This document shows, in pieces, positions 1 to 9,279 of a stretch of DNA of 39,018 nt. The position numbers were made by a program, and so were the translations under genes. The stretch comes from CAYQQJ01 sp964419935 (GTDB lineage Bacteria; Pseudomonadota; Gammaproteobacteria; Pseudomonadales; Cellvibrionaceae). The notes under the pieces are model-generated. The model was not told the origin of the DNA, ran no database searches, and saw nothing but the letters and a program-made list of their open reading frames with translations. The stretch is from NCBI GenBank assembly GCA_964419935.1, contig CAYQQJ010000031.1:1-39018 (forward strand). The letters are read 5' to 3'. Position 1 is the first letter of the stretch; each line of letters opens with the position of its first letter.

Positions 1-25
1 AATTACCAGTTAAACTCAACATACA

Positions 26-181
26 AGGGCGAAAAAGCGTCAAGCGCCTTCCGCCGAGTGATAATTCAAGCACGGGGCTAGCTGAAACCCAACAAAGCCC
101 AACTCGCCAATCTTCATATTGCCGGAAGAATGTGCGACATTAAAGACGTCGGAAGGCGCCTGCGGCTTTTTCGACCTACGG
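26..181. repeat. BIME-like pair of inverted REP elements
   Basis: Two REP-type units face each other. The left one (26-56) reads AGGGCGAAAAAGCGTCAAGC followed by GCCTTCCGCCG. The right one (148-181) is the inverted form, ending in CGACCTACGG. The same unit recurs near 2768, 14173, 14309, 16187, 18844 and 32336. About 90 bp without a recognisable gene separates the two. They lie downstream of the minus-strand barrel gene and could stabilise or terminate its transcript (inference). Confidence 0.7.
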
Positions 182-198
182 TTTAGCGTAACCTTCCT

Positions 199-1293
199 CT
201 AAATTCCGTACGCGATGTTCAATTGGAGCGCTTTCATATTTGACCAGGACACTTGATCAGCGGCTAGGCTCAGGTGCCACTTGGCCTTGTTTAACTGTAA
301 TTCTATGGATTGCAGTTCCAGCCAGTACAGCGCCTTGATCGATGCATCATTTTGCAACACATAGCCCGCGCCAATGCCGGCGAACCCGTACCCGAATTGA
401 TACTGCCCTTCTAAATGCGCGGACCAGGCACCCCTTGAGTACGCTGTGGCAATCTTGTACCGGGGATCGAGCTTTTGGTGAAAAACATCCCGGTAGCCTT
501 GTCGCCCTGAGTACAGTGGGCTGAACACAGCGTAACCGTCTTCGTCGTAGTTTTTCTGATCCGTCTCGGCCTCGGCCACTGTAAAAGGAGCGTCTTTCCA
601 TTTAATCTCCGCGAACAAATCCATCGCCTCCACGCTCAAGTCCCAGCTCGCGGTCGGTGACCAAGTCGCGGACACATCGAACGCCCTGCCCTGACCCTCA
701 GCGGTATCTATATCGGGGCGCTTGAACAGGGCGTCGCGAAAATACATATAATCAACGGTCGCATTCGCGCTGAACTCATCCACCGCGGTGGCCTCGAATT
801 CACCGTTGAGGGTGCCGTGCATCAAGTGTTTGGCTTGTAGCAAGGTCACACCGGCGGCAAGCGTCCAGTTGCTCGCATCGTGCCAATACCCCAGCCTGAG
901 CCCTTGGGCGGAAAAGCCGTTTACTTGAATGTGAACCGGGACTTTGGTGCCCGGTTGAAGGTTTTCTTCTCGAGCAATGCGCCCATAGAATTCGGCCGCT
1001 TTGCTATTGATACGAGCATCCGCCAGCGCTCGTTGCTGAACCGACACATCCAGAAACTTGTAACGCACACCCAGCGCAAATTCGCTAATCGCCCATTGGC
1101 GTTCGCCTTTACCAAATTCAGATCCCCAGTCATCAATGGTTGCGCTCAGCGGCTCCGGCTCACTGACCCACTGGTTTTCCAATCGAAAATAGGCATCCAC
1201 CGCGCTGGCTGGCGTCGCCCACATAAAAAGATAAATGAAAAAAAAGGCGAGGCCGAAGCCGCGCCCTTTTTTCAACATGTTACTGAATGGCAT
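199..1293 (-). CDS. Outer-membrane beta-barrel-like protein, paralogue B
   Basis: A 364-aa protein of unrecognised family. It begins with a basic stretch and a long hydrophobic segment ending in an Ala-X-Ala type site (TPASA), which looks like a Sec signal peptide. The remainder alternates polar and hydrophobic/aromatic residues and ends in LQLNIAYGI, like the C-terminal strand recognised by BAM in outer-membrane barrels. It is clearly paralogous along its length to the protein at 2953-4029: both share EPE/EPETL followed by a DDWG motif, AEFYGRIAR, VPVH and DEDGYA/DEEGYA. Its ATG overlaps the stop of the upstream truncated lipoprotein gene by one base (TAATG), so the two were probably translationally coupled. 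A second in-frame ATG at 1278 is a possible start. An outer-membrane location is inferred; substrate and function are unknown. Confidence 0.75.
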   Translation of the reverse strand: MPFSNMLKKGRGFGLAFFFIYLFMWATPASAVDAYFRLENQWVSEPEPLSATIDDWGSEFGKGERQWAISEFALGVRYKFLDVSVQQRALADARINSKAAEFYGRIAREENLQPGTKVPVHIQVNGFSAQGLRLGYWHDASNWTLAAGVTLLQAKHLMHGTLNGEFEATAVDEFSANATVDYMYFRDALFKRPDIDTAEGQGRAFDVSATWSPTASWDLSVEAMDLFAEIKWKDAPFTVAEAETDQKNYDEDGYAVFSPLYSGRQGYRDVFHQKLDPRYKIATAYSRGAWSAHLEGQYQFGYGFAGIGAGYVLQNDASIKALYWLELQSIELQLNKAKWHLSLAADQVSWSNMKALQLNIAYGI

Positions 1294-2801
1294 TAGAAAA
1301 GCGACTCAAACGTTTCTTCATCGCCGTTGGGGAAGACAAGAACCGGACGTCCTTCACGGAATTCCACGTCACCCACTTCGTCACCGTTGATCAGTGCTTT
1401 ACCAGCCAGATCATCCAGGTCACCTTCAGCATTGAAGGTCAGATCCACATTGAGTTCATAACCCTGAGCATTGAACAGACGCAAATTAGCGGCTTCTCCT
1501 GCATCAAGATCATCCGAGCTTACCAATAAAGTATAGTTGCCGCCGTTCCACTTCACGTTGGCGCGCACGCTGCCGCCTCGGAAAGCTGTACGGTTAACGG
1601 TGGTAGTCACTTGAGCTTCCGCCAGGTCTGGAATGCTAACCTTGGCGGACAGTGTAAACGATGCCTTCATGAAATTTTCCGCTGTTTCCAGTTCGGGGAA
1701 TTCCACTTCTGCGTGTATCCATGCTCCATCAAACTTATTACCGCCTACGTTAATCCAGCGAATAACCAGTGCATTGGCCAGTTCCATGTTGCCATCAAAT
1801 TCTTCAACAAGAACCGCACGAATTGCGTCGCCAATGGCTTCATACTCAGCTGCTGTAACGGTGCGTGGAGACAAGAATTTCCATTCACCAGCAACCATTG
1901 CATAGTCGCCAGTAATATTCAATGCTGCCGCACCCGCGCTGAAGTCACCATTCACTCCCGCGTAGTACTCTTCAGCAGCGTCTACATCCACACCGAGCAG
2001 TAGCTCGACCAGAGTGTTATCCGTTTGAGCGTATATCTCATCCTCACCGCCGCTGTAATCCGACCAGGCAAAGATATCGAAACTGCTGGCATTAGCCACG
2101 TTCACGCTGGCCGAAGCGGAGAAACTGTGATTGCTTTCGGCAACGATGAACTCCCCACCTACGCGGAAGGATTGGATTGAAATCGGGGATATTTCATCGC
2201 CAAGCAGTGCAAAACCCGAAATCAGCTTCACCAGTTTCAGTTCAACTTCACCATTGAAGCTTGCGCTTTCGTTCGCAATAGTCACATCACCTGCAAGCGC
2301 AGCGGATTTAAAATGACTGTTGATATCCTCACTGAGAATTTTCTCGGCTTCTACGGTCTTGTCGAGCTCGAGATTAACGGACAACTGGTTCAAAGTCAGC
2401 GGGTTAACGCCTGTGTTATCACCCACGTAGCCAGTCAGGTTCATAGTGGTGGAAGCAAGTAGTTTGGCCACACTCACTGCCACGTATACGTCAGCACCAT
2501 CTTCCACCGCAGTGGCCGTCAGCGCATCAGTCGACAGGTTGGTATCCAGCGTCAAACTGAACGGCAGGTAAATCGTGTTGTTCTCACCAGTAACGGCGCC
2601 GGTGATGGAGATTTTCAGGTCATCTGCATCGGCGAACGTCAAGCGGCCTGGGGCGGGTTGATAATAGCAGGTAGATAAAGATGCCACCTCCCCCAAACGG
2701 GTGAGATTGGGGTGAGAAGCTGCAAGCTTCAAGCTGCAAGCGACAAGAGAAGAGAAGGAAATGACCTCGTAGGGCGAAAAAGCATCAAGCGCGACGCGCA
2801 T
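1293..2801 (-). pseudogene. 5'-truncated copy of the large lipoprotein family
   Basis: The reading frame encodes 502 aa, but only the part from about residue 53 (near base 2648) to the end matches the paralogues at 4049-6763 and 9651-12839. Shared features are LTFADADDLKIS near the left end of the match, the GGNYTLLVSSDDL stretch, and the C-terminus with NGDEETFESLF. The first ~52 residues come from a REP element and a heptamer repeat (MRVALDAFSPY is a typical REP translation) and include no lipobox. Signal peptide, lipidation cysteine and the N-terminal ~400 residues of the family are therefore missing. The remaining frame is intact and the downstream barrel gene is intact, so the truncation may be recent. 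Whether any protein is made or secreted is doubtful. Confidence 0.7.
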
Positions 2802-2948
2802 GGCCGCTCATTGACATCCTGTCATCGCGGCATTCGTACATCCTGTACATCAGAAGCGCTAATGCCGTGAGGGCATGGATGCTCAAGAACGGCCTTCTGC
2901 CGTTTTTAATTTTTAGCTTGCAGCTTGTAGCTTGCGGCTTGCAGCTTT
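2715..2948. repeat. Composite repeat: REP flanked by inverted heptamer arrays
   Basis: A long REP copy (2768-2903) contains small hairpins such as GACATCCTGTC and GTACATCCTGTAC. It is flanked by heptamer-period repeats in opposite orientation: AAGCTGC-type units near 2717-2742, and AGCTTGC-type units at 2915-2947 (about 4.7 copies). The block sits between the stop of the 2953 barrel gene and the point where homology of the truncated lipoprotein copy begins, so it marks the truncation junction. Confidence 0.75.
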
Positions 2949-2952
2949 CCCC

Positions 2953-4029
2953 CTAATACCCATAGGACAGACTTAAATTGACGAAATGGATTTCCTCGCC
3001 GTCGAGGCTGTCCAGGGACATGCCGAAGGTGAACTTGTGGTAGTCCAGCTCGAGACCGGCAGCGTCAAGTTTGGGCCAAACTAATGCGCGGACGGAAAAT
3101 GTCTCGCCAAAGCGATAGCCGGCACCATAGCCCATGGATGCATAGTCAAACTGGTAGCGGGCTTGGATATGCCCGGTCAGCGGTCCCAGTTGAAAAACGG
3201 ACCTGAGCTTGAAACGCGGATCAAGGTCCTGGTAAAAATGCGGTTCATAACCTTCCACCCCTTCGAGATAGGGATCGAATATCGCATAGCCCTCCTCGTC
3301 ATAACGCTTGCGATCCGAGTGCGCCCGGGCATCTGTATAGGGTGCATCCTCCCAGCGGATTTTTGCGAAGAGATCATCCACTTCAGCATTCAGTAACCAA
3401 TAGTCGTTAACCCGCCATTCACCACTTAACCGCATTGCCCAACCTACGCCGTTGGCATCCTTGACGTTCGGCCTGTCAAAAATAGGGTCCCGGTAATAAT
3501 GGTAATCAACCGTTGCGTCAAAATTATAATCCTGAGCAGAGGTGATGCTGAACTGGCCGTCCAGGTCGCCGGACATCAAATTGCGCGCGAACAAAATGTC
3601 GCCGCCAACACCAAAGAACCAGGTGTCAGCCTCAAACCGATAACCCAGACGTAGCGCTTGCGCGGTAAAACCATTGACATCCACATGCACAGGCACGGTT
3701 TCGCCGGCTGTTAACTCCTCCTTGCGTGCGATACGGCCGTAGAACTCGGCTGCCTCTGTGTTGAACCGGAGGTCCGCCAGTACGCGCTGCTCGACAGAGA
3801 ATTCCAAACCCTTGTGTCGAAAACCCAGTTCCAGACTCGAAACCGCCCACTGCCGTTCGCCAGAGGTAAACCCCGCCCCCCAATCATCAAGGGTCACATC
3901 CAGTGTTTCGGGTTCGCTGAAAAACTCAGAGTCGAAGACGACAAAAGAACCGTCACTGTCAGCAGCCGCCAGGGTGATCATAGGAATTGACAGCACGCCA
4001 AGCGCGAGCCATCGGGTAAGGCGAACCAT
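2953..4029 (-). CDS. Outer-membrane beta-barrel-like protein, paralogue A
   Basis: This 358-aa protein starts at an ATG at 4029, preferred because AAAGG lies six bases upstream; an in-frame start at 4083 would overlap the upstream gene. MVRLTRWLALGVLSIPM followed by an Ala-rich stretch is a plausible Sec signal peptide. The mature part has alternating beta-strand character and ends in VNLSLSYGY, an aromatic C-terminal strand of the BAM-recognised kind. It is a full-length paralogue of the protein at 199-1293. The stop of the 904-aa lipoprotein gene is only ~20 bp upstream, so the two probably form an operon and may work together at the outer membrane. No known family was recognised. Confidence 0.75.
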   Translation of the reverse strand: MVRLTRWLALGVLSIPMITLAAADSDGSFVVFDSEFFSEPETLDVTLDDWGAGFTSGERQWAVSSLELGFRHKGLEFSVEQRVLADLRFNTEAAEFYGRIARKEELTAGETVPVHVDVNGFTAQALRLGYRFEADTWFFGVGGDILFARNLMSGDLDGQFSITSAQDYNFDATVDYHYYRDPIFDRPNVKDANGVGWAMRLSGEWRVNDYWLLNAEVDDLFAKIRWEDAPYTDARAHSDRKRYDEEGYAIFDPYLEGVEGYEPHFYQDLDPRFKLRSVFQLGPLTGHIQARYQFDYASMGYGAGYRFGETFSVRALVWPKLDAAGLELDYHKFTFGMSLDSLDGEEIHFVNLSLSYGY

Positions 4030-4048
4030 AGGCATCCTTTCATTTTTT

Positions 4049-6763
4049 TTAAAAGATGGATTCGATAATATCTTTATTGCCATCAGGGTAAATAATCAGC
4101 GGCATATCATTGCGAAGTTCAATTCGGCCAATCATTTCTCCACTCATCCACGCATAGCCGCTCACGCTCAATTTTCCATTCACATCCTGGACAGTGAAAT
4201 CCAGCTCGTACCCCTGAGTGTTAGACAAGCGCACGCTGACCGAGGCCGGCTTGGTTATATCATCTATATCAAAATCAATGGTGTAGCTCCCGCCATTCCA
4301 TGCGACGTCGGTTCTTACGTGGCCACCGGAATGGCTCGTACTGCGAATGGTTGCGGCGGCCTGGGCAGAACGCAGTTCCGGCACATCGATGCGGGACGCC
4401 ACCGTCAAGGACACATCCCGAAAATCATTTGCCACCTCCGCATCCCGAAATACCATAGCCACGGTGTATGAGTTCACTGTTCCTGTGGCATCGCCATAGG
4501 CGTAAAAGTCGCTCAATATCAGCTGCTGATCCGAATCAAGATCGAATCGCTCAAGAAGGTCTTGTTTAACCTCTTGTTCAAGGGCGTTAACTATTTCAGC
4601 GGACAATAATCTCTCGCTTTGAACCAACTCAAGATTGAAATCCGCGCACATACCCTCCAGTCTCACAGCGTCTGAAATGTCCTCAACCTCGTTCTGTTTG
4701 CGCGCCTCATTCAGACAGTGCAGATAATCCTCCAGTAATGGCACGTCCGCTTTTGCGTAGCCCAGAAAGCGGATGCGATTCTGCTGCGAAACAGCCGGGT
4801 CAAAATTCGCCTGAAGTGTAAAGCTCGGCAAAAGCGTCTCATCCAAGTCACCCTCGGCCAGGTCAAAAAGCCGATCCGGGTTGTCCAGCGTGCCGGACAC
4901 GTAGCGCGCGCCATTCCCGTACTCAAGCCAGCTGAAGGTATCAAACGCGCTGTTACTTTTAGCGCGGGCGGTGACGGACGTGGAAAAACTTTGTTCACCG
5001 TCCGCCGATGAAAACTCCCCGTACAAGTGCAACATTTCGGAGAACATCGGCCCGGTTTGAGTATCCAGTGGATCCCCCGCCCCCGCGCCAAGACGCACAA
5101 GGTCTTGCTGAATTTCACCGGAAAAACGTGCACGTTTATTGATGATTCTGATCTTCCCAATTAAAGAGGTAGACTTGAACAGGTTGGCAATATCCACCCC
5201 ACCGGTGACCTTCGCCAGCAGCACCGGGTCCAACGTATTTCGCAGTGACACATCGTCAAGAATCAGCGCGGGATTTCCATGGCCATCCTCAATGAAGCCT
5301 GAAAGAGACAAGTTACTGCTGACCAACACTTGCGCCAAGTCACGTACTGCAGTTTCCTGGTCGTCTGTTGCTGAAAGTAAAGTATCGGCGGGCACGCCGG
5401 TGGTAACCGAAAGTTTGAACGGCAGCGCGAGTTTGGTAATGCTATCGGTGACAAAGCCAACCGCCTGCATTTGGAAACCGTCGGGCAAATCGGCATCGAC
5501 AAAACTGAGTGTGGCATTGCCCATAGGGTCACCGTGTTTATCCACGATGTCTATTGTCTCCGGTTGGTTCTCCAATATCCGGAGGCGTACCCTTTGAGGA
5601 TTGCTGACAACAAACGCTACGGACTGGTCTATCACCTCACCCAGATACTGAAAGCGGCTTTGAGTCTCGCGATTAAGGATTGCTTCAACAGTATCAACAT
5701 CGACCGGTGCGACTTCCCGCAACTGGAGACTATTCAGGTTTTCCAAAGCGGAAAGCCACGTCCGGACCTGAGAGATAAAAGCTCGAAAAGCCGCGATTTT
5801 TTCCGCCTGTGTGGCGTCCACGCCAAGCGCCAAGCTGTCGTCATAACCCGGCGAGAAGCCTTTTTTTCCGGCGAGATCAAACAGCGCCGTTTGATTGGCA
5901 AGCGCGTCGCCGGTCGCGTCACCCAACTCGGAAATTGAATTTGTTACGCGCCGAATCGCATCGGAGAGCTGGGCGAGCGTAAAGGAATCATCATCGCTGC
6001 CAATGGTTCCGTCCCCTGCCAACGCATTAGTAAAATCGGATAATTCTTCATTTAGCTCGCCCAGCCCGCCATTGCGAAAAAGAATTTCCGCGGCCGCCGC
6101 ATTCACAACGGCGTACTGCGCTTCGGTTTCGCTCGCAGCATCCAGGTCTCCCAACCCTCGTGATTGGGTTTGAGCAAGATTGAAGCCAACAATCTGGCTG
6201 ACTTCGGAATTGGCCTGGCGCAGTGCCAAATCCAGGGGAATTGCGTCAATATTGTTGAGCGCCTTTGCACGCTTGGCGGCCATAGCAGACCAGGCGGTAA
6301 CGGATACGTCCAGCGCATTGGCTTCCAGTGGAATCTTCACAATGGTGGACAGTGCAAGCGCCGATGTCAGCGTCACGTCATCAAAACGTATCTCATCATC
6401 ACAGCGGCGCGCGTCGCAAGTCATCACCGTGCGACCACTGATTGCAGCAACCTCAACCTCCACAACGCTGCCGCGAAAGCGACGCTCGACATTCAGCGCA
6501 AAAACGCCGGAGTTGTCGGTCTCCGTGGCGCCCACAACCGTGCCCGTCCGCGCACCTTTATCATCCAGCTCGTATATCGTCACTGCCGCACTTTTCAAGG
6601 TGCCCTTGGTAGCCACACCCGTGAGCCGAACGCCAGTGCCGCTCTCTCTTGTTATTGCACCATCATCAGAACTTAACACCGTCTCGTCCGAACCAGCACC
6701 CCCGCAGGCCACCATGGTCATCAACAGTGCAAAACATAAAAAAGCGAGCCCGTGACGCACCAT
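4049..6763 (-). CDS. Large outer-membrane lipoprotein, family member 1
   Basis: A 904-aa protein with an N-terminal signal and lipobox (MVAC, Cys20) followed by GGAGS; the lack of Asp at +2 suggests outer-membrane sorting. Residues ~45-125 resemble a carboxypeptidase-regulatory-like/SdrB-like beta sandwich (TGVATKGTLKSAAVTIYELD), with a nearby Cys pair in MTCDARRCDD. An alpha-helical, Ala-rich region follows (~150-300), then long beta-rich stretches. The C-terminus carries a GGSYTIDFDIDD stretch and ends in GNKDIIESIF. It is homologous over its length to the 1062-aa protein at 9651-12839. GGGGAAG lies about eight bases upstream of the ATG. The barrel gene follows after ~20 bp. Function is unknown; a structural, adhesive or scaffold role is only a guess. 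Confidence 0.75.
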   Translation of the reverse strand: MVRHGLAFLCFALLMTMVACGGAGSDETVLSSDDGAITRESGTGVRLTGVATKGTLKSAAVTIYELDDKGARTGTVVGATETDNSGVFALNVERRFRGSVVEVEVAAISGRTVMTCDARRCDDEIRFDDVTLTSALALSTIVKIPLEANALDVSVTAWSAMAAKRAKALNNIDAIPLDLALRQANSEVSQIVGFNLAQTQSRGLGDLDAASETEAQYAVVNAAAAEILFRNGGLGELNEELSDFTNALAGDGTIGSDDDSFTLAQLSDAIRRVTNSISELGDATGDALANQTALFDLAGKKGFSPGYDDSLALGVDATQAEKIAAFRAFISQVRTWLSALENLNSLQLREVAPVDVDTVEAILNRETQSRFQYLGEVIDQSVAFVVSNPQRVRLRILENQPETIDIVDKHGDPMGNATLSFVDADLPDGFQMQAVGFVTDSITKLALPFKLSVTTGVPADTLLSATDDQETAVRDLAQVLVSSNLSLSGFIEDGHGNPALILDDVSLRNTLDPVLLAKVTGGVDIANLFKSTSLIGKIRIINKRARFSGEIQQDLVRLGAGAGDPLDTQTGPMFSEMLHLYGEFSSADGEQSFSTSVTARAKSNSAFDTFSWLEYGNGARYVSGTLDNPDRLFDLAEGDLDETLLPSFTLQANFDPAVSQQNRIRFLGYAKADVPLLEDYLHCLNEARKQNEVEDISDAVRLEGMCADFNLELVQSERLLSAEIVNALEQEVKQDLLERFDLDSDQQLILSDFYAYGDATGTVNSYTVAMVFRDAEVANDFRDVSLTVASRIDVPELRSAQAAATIRSTSHSGGHVRTDVAWNGGSYTIDFDIDDITKPASVSVRLSNTQGYELDFTVQDVNGKLSVSGYAWMSGEMIGRIELRNDMPLIIYPDGNKDIIESIF

Positions 6764-7000
6764 TCCCTAAACTTCCCCTTGTAACGCAAGCGAGTAATCG
6801 GACCTGCTGCTCCATGGCCAAACAGCCAGCTGAAACACCAGCCCAACAAAACGAAGTGGCTCAAATGTGACTGGTACAGGGGCAAACAGTTCCGGAAGGG
6901 GATGTGGATGGTTAGTGGTAAACGGTGAGAGTGAGAGCGGAGTGTTTAGTGACTTGTGGTGACGACCGTGGGCTTGCGGCGAGGAGTGAAGACGAACTCC

Positions 7001-8416
7001 CTACCCCGGCAACACCACTTCAAATTCCCACGCCCGGCTTTGCCCCAACTCTTCGAACTTTTCCCGTAAGGTGTTCCGGGCATTATCCTCACCATGCACA
7101 ATGCGGATTTGTCGGGGCCAGTTGCGCATGCGCTTTACAAAATTCACCAGGTCTTTCTGGTCTGCATGGGCGCTGTAGCCACCGATGGTGGCAATCTCCG
7201 CTTTGATGTTATATCGCTGGCCGTCTATTTCTACCCAACCCTTGCGCTCGCCATTCACCGGCGGGCCGTACTCCTGAATGGTGCGGCCATGGGTTCCGCG
7301 GGCCTGGTAGCCAACAAACAGCACCGCGTGGTGTTCGTCTTCTACCATCGCCTTGATGTAGTTCAGAATACGGCCACCGCTGACCATGCCGCTGGCTGCC
7401 AGCACCACCGCCGGGCGGCGGGTTTTAGCCAAATAGGCGACGGTTTGCTCATGTTCCTGGTGGCTGTCCACCGTGTACAGATTTTCAAAATCCAGCGGAT
7501 GCCGCCCTTGTCTCACGCGGGCTTGTGCCTCCGCATCCCAGTAGGGTTTTAGCTCCCGGTACACCTCCGTGAAGCGCGCCGCCAGGGGCGAGTCCACAAT
7601 AATCTCCATGGCTTGCCACTGCTCGCCCCCCCGGCTGATGAGCTCTTCCAACTCATAAAGCAACTCCTGAGTGCGGCCGATGCTGAACGCGGGAATCAGC
7701 ACCGTGCCATTATTCAGCAATGCATGCTCAATAGCGGCCTTAAGCTTTTGTTTGCGCTCGCGCCGGCTCTCATGCAGGCGATTGCCGTAGGTGCTTTCGA
7801 TCACAAGCGTATCCGCTTTGTGTGGGGACTTCGGTGCCGGCAGCAGCGGCGCGTGAGGCGCACCCAAGTCGCCGGAGAAAACCGCGCGGTGGCTGTGGGA
7901 CGGATACACCGCATCCACCTCCACATAGGCAGAGCCCAGAATATGCCCAGCACGCTGCAGGCGAACCCGCAGTTGAAGATCCTCGGCATCCACAACCCGA
8001 TGCCATTGTTTGTAATCCACCGGTACCAATTGGTCACCCACTTTCTCCAGGAATTTCTCAATCAGCCGCCGGTCTCGCGTAAAGCCAATCTTCAGGGCAT
8101 CCTCAATGACCAATGGCAACAATTTCGCAGAAGGCACGCTACAAATAATTGGCCCAGTAAAACCCGCTGCCAGTAAATACGGCAAGCGACCAACGTGATC
8201 GATATGGACGTGAGTAATGACCAAGGCTTTAACCGTGGAGATATCGAAGTCAACTTGATGCTGCGCAAAGGCATCCGCCTTTTCGCCTTCCCCCTGAAAA
8301 AGGCCACAATCAATCAGCAGGTGGTTATCAGTGTTGGCAATAAAGCGATGACAACTGCCGGTTGTGCCGTGAAGCGCGCCATGATGCTGGAATTGGGGAT
8401 ATTGATGTGCGTGCAC
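7001..8416 (-). CDS. Beta-CASP metallo-beta-lactamase-fold RNase-like protein
   Basis: I place the start at a GTG at 8416 (471 aa) because AAGGAAG lies five bases upstream and the sequence from there (VHAHQYPQFQHHGALHGTTG) is where the family begins; a longer frame reaches 8515 but runs into the neighbouring lipoprotein gene. The metal site THVHIDH is at residues ~68-74. Later come FSGDLG, the beta-CASP part with PAFSIGRTQELLYELEEL, SGMVSGGRI, and the C-terminal GYSAHADQ motif of the RNA-specificity domain. This matches the COG1236 (Ysh1/CPSF-like) family, whose members act as zinc-dependent RNA endo- or exonucleases in the cytoplasm. The exact substrate is unknown. The neighbours do not suggest a specific pathway. 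Confidence 0.9.
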   Translation of the reverse strand: MHAHQYPQFQHHGALHGTTGSCHRFIANTDNHLLIDCGLFQGEGEKADAFAQHQVDFDISTVKALVITHVHIDHVGRLPYLLAAGFTGPIICSVPSAKLLPLVIEDALKIGFTRDRRLIEKFLEKVGDQLVPVDYKQWHRVVDAEDLQLRVRLQRAGHILGSAYVEVDAVYPSHSHRAVFSGDLGAPHAPLLPAPKSPHKADTLVIESTYGNRLHESRRERKQKLKAAIEHALLNNGTVLIPAFSIGRTQELLYELEELISRGGEQWQAMEIIVDSPLAARFTEVYRELKPYWDAEAQARVRQGRHPLDFENLYTVDSHQEHEQTVAYLAKTRRPAVVLAASGMVSGGRILNYIKAMVEDEHHAVLFVGYQARGTHGRTIQEYGPPVNGERKGWVEIDGQRYNIKAEIATIGGYSAHADQKDLVNFVKRMRNWPRQIRIVHGEDNARNTLREKFEELGQSRAWEFEVVLPG

Positions 8417-8451
8417 GAAAACTTCCTTGTTTGGTGATTCGTGGTTTGTAG

Positions 8452-8775
8452 CTATAAACTGCCAACGCGGGCCTCCGCGCGCGGCAACACCACACCGCCC
8501 GCCATCACACGACACTCAGCATCGCGCGACTCGCACAAGAAACTGAAATACTGCCCACGATACATACCCCAGGCTGCCGCCTCGCCGTTCGAATAATCGA
8601 CTGTGGCAATTTCACTTTCGTTGACAAGCAAATCTACCGAATCACCGCGTTGCCGAAGTGCAATCGCCCAGGGCTGCCCACTTGGGGCGGCATAGGTAGC
8701 AGTTTGCTGATTACTCGTAGTAGCGCAGCCAGAAAAAATAGCACCAAGAAGAACCACAGGTACAAAAAGACGCAT
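8452..8775 (-). CDS. Small lipoprotein
   Basis: A 107-aa protein with a clear lipoprotein signal (MRLFVPVVLLGAIFSGC, Cys17) followed by ATTSNQQ, so likely an outer-membrane lipoprotein. The mature domain is short and includes four further Cys/aromatic-rich positions around YFSFLCESRDAEC, which could form a disulfide. AGGGAAT lies just upstream of the ATG. The metallo-hydrolase starts 36 bp after its stop on the same strand, so cotranscription is possible. No family was recognised and no function is assigned. Confidence 0.7.
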   Translation of the reverse strand: MRLFVPVVLLGAIFSGCATTSNQQTATYAAPSGQPWAIALRQRGDSVDLLVNESEIATVDYSNGEAAAWGMYRGQYFSFLCESRDAECRVMAGGVVLPRAEARVGSL

Positions 8776-8963
8776 ATTCCCTCATAAACTTTTATTAGTA
8801 TTAAATCCAAACCCCGCCTCCAGCGAAGCCTCAAGTGGCCTGCCTCCGCTATTGCGACGGCCGGGCATTAGCTTACCCGAGTATTGTAAATCTTACAACG
8901 GCCGGAGTCAGTCTTGTGATTCTAATCTCCGTTTAGGCCATTTCGCTAGTTCCGCCGATCCGG

Positions 8964-8986
8964 TGCTATACTACCAAGATTCTTGG
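8964..8986 (+). promoter_or_regulatory. Extended -10 promoter and palindromic operator of the RHH/ParE pair
   Basis: TGCTATACT is a good extended -10 box. Immediately downstream, CCAAGATTCTTGG (8974-8986) is a 13-bp palindrome, about 20 bp before the antitoxin ATG at 9007. RHH antitoxins usually repress their own operon by binding such sites. A second inverted repeat, TTGTAAATCTTACAA, lies at 8884-8898. Confidence 0.5.
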
Positions 8987-9006
8987 AGAACCTCGGAGAA
9001 CCTTCC

Positions 9007-9279
9007 ATGTCTTTAAAAGCAACTTCAGTGCGCCTTGATGAAGAAACCCTGAAGCGAGTAGGTCAGATGGCCGAAGCGATGGACCGGCCCCGCGCTTGGC
9101 TGATGGCACAGGCTATCAAACAGTATGTGGAGCGGGAGGAATGGTTCATTCGTGAAATTGAGCAAGGCGTGAAAGCCGCGGACGAAGGCCACCTCCTGGA
9201 CCACTCCGACGTAACAGCCAAATGGGAGAATAAGCGTGCAGCTCAAATGGACAGATCTGGCAGGCGCGGATCTCGATAA
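9007..9279 (+). CDS. RHH-domain antitoxin (CopG/ParD-like)
   Basis: A 90-aa protein. ATG at 9007 is preferred over an upstream frame start at 8983 because GGAG lies eight bases before it. The N-terminus (SVRLDEETLKRVGQMAEAMD) is a ribbon-helix-helix domain: a beta strand followed by two helices ending in RAWLMAQAIKQYV. The C-terminal tail (EGHLLDHSDVTAKW) would bind and neutralise the toxin. The gene overlaps the downstream ParE-like gene by 44 bases, the usual antitoxin-toxin order. Autoregulation through the palindrome just upstream is likely. Confidence 0.85.
   Translation: MSLKATSVRLDEETLKRVGQMAEAMDRPRAWLMAQAIKQYVEREEWFIREIEQGVKAADEGHLLDHSDVTAKWENKRAAQMDRSGRRGSR

Noticed and set aside
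8417..8515. 33-residue N-terminal extension of the metallo-hydrolase
   Set aside because: It overlaps the upstream lipoprotein gene and has no family similarity; the GTG at 8416 has a good ribosome-binding site.
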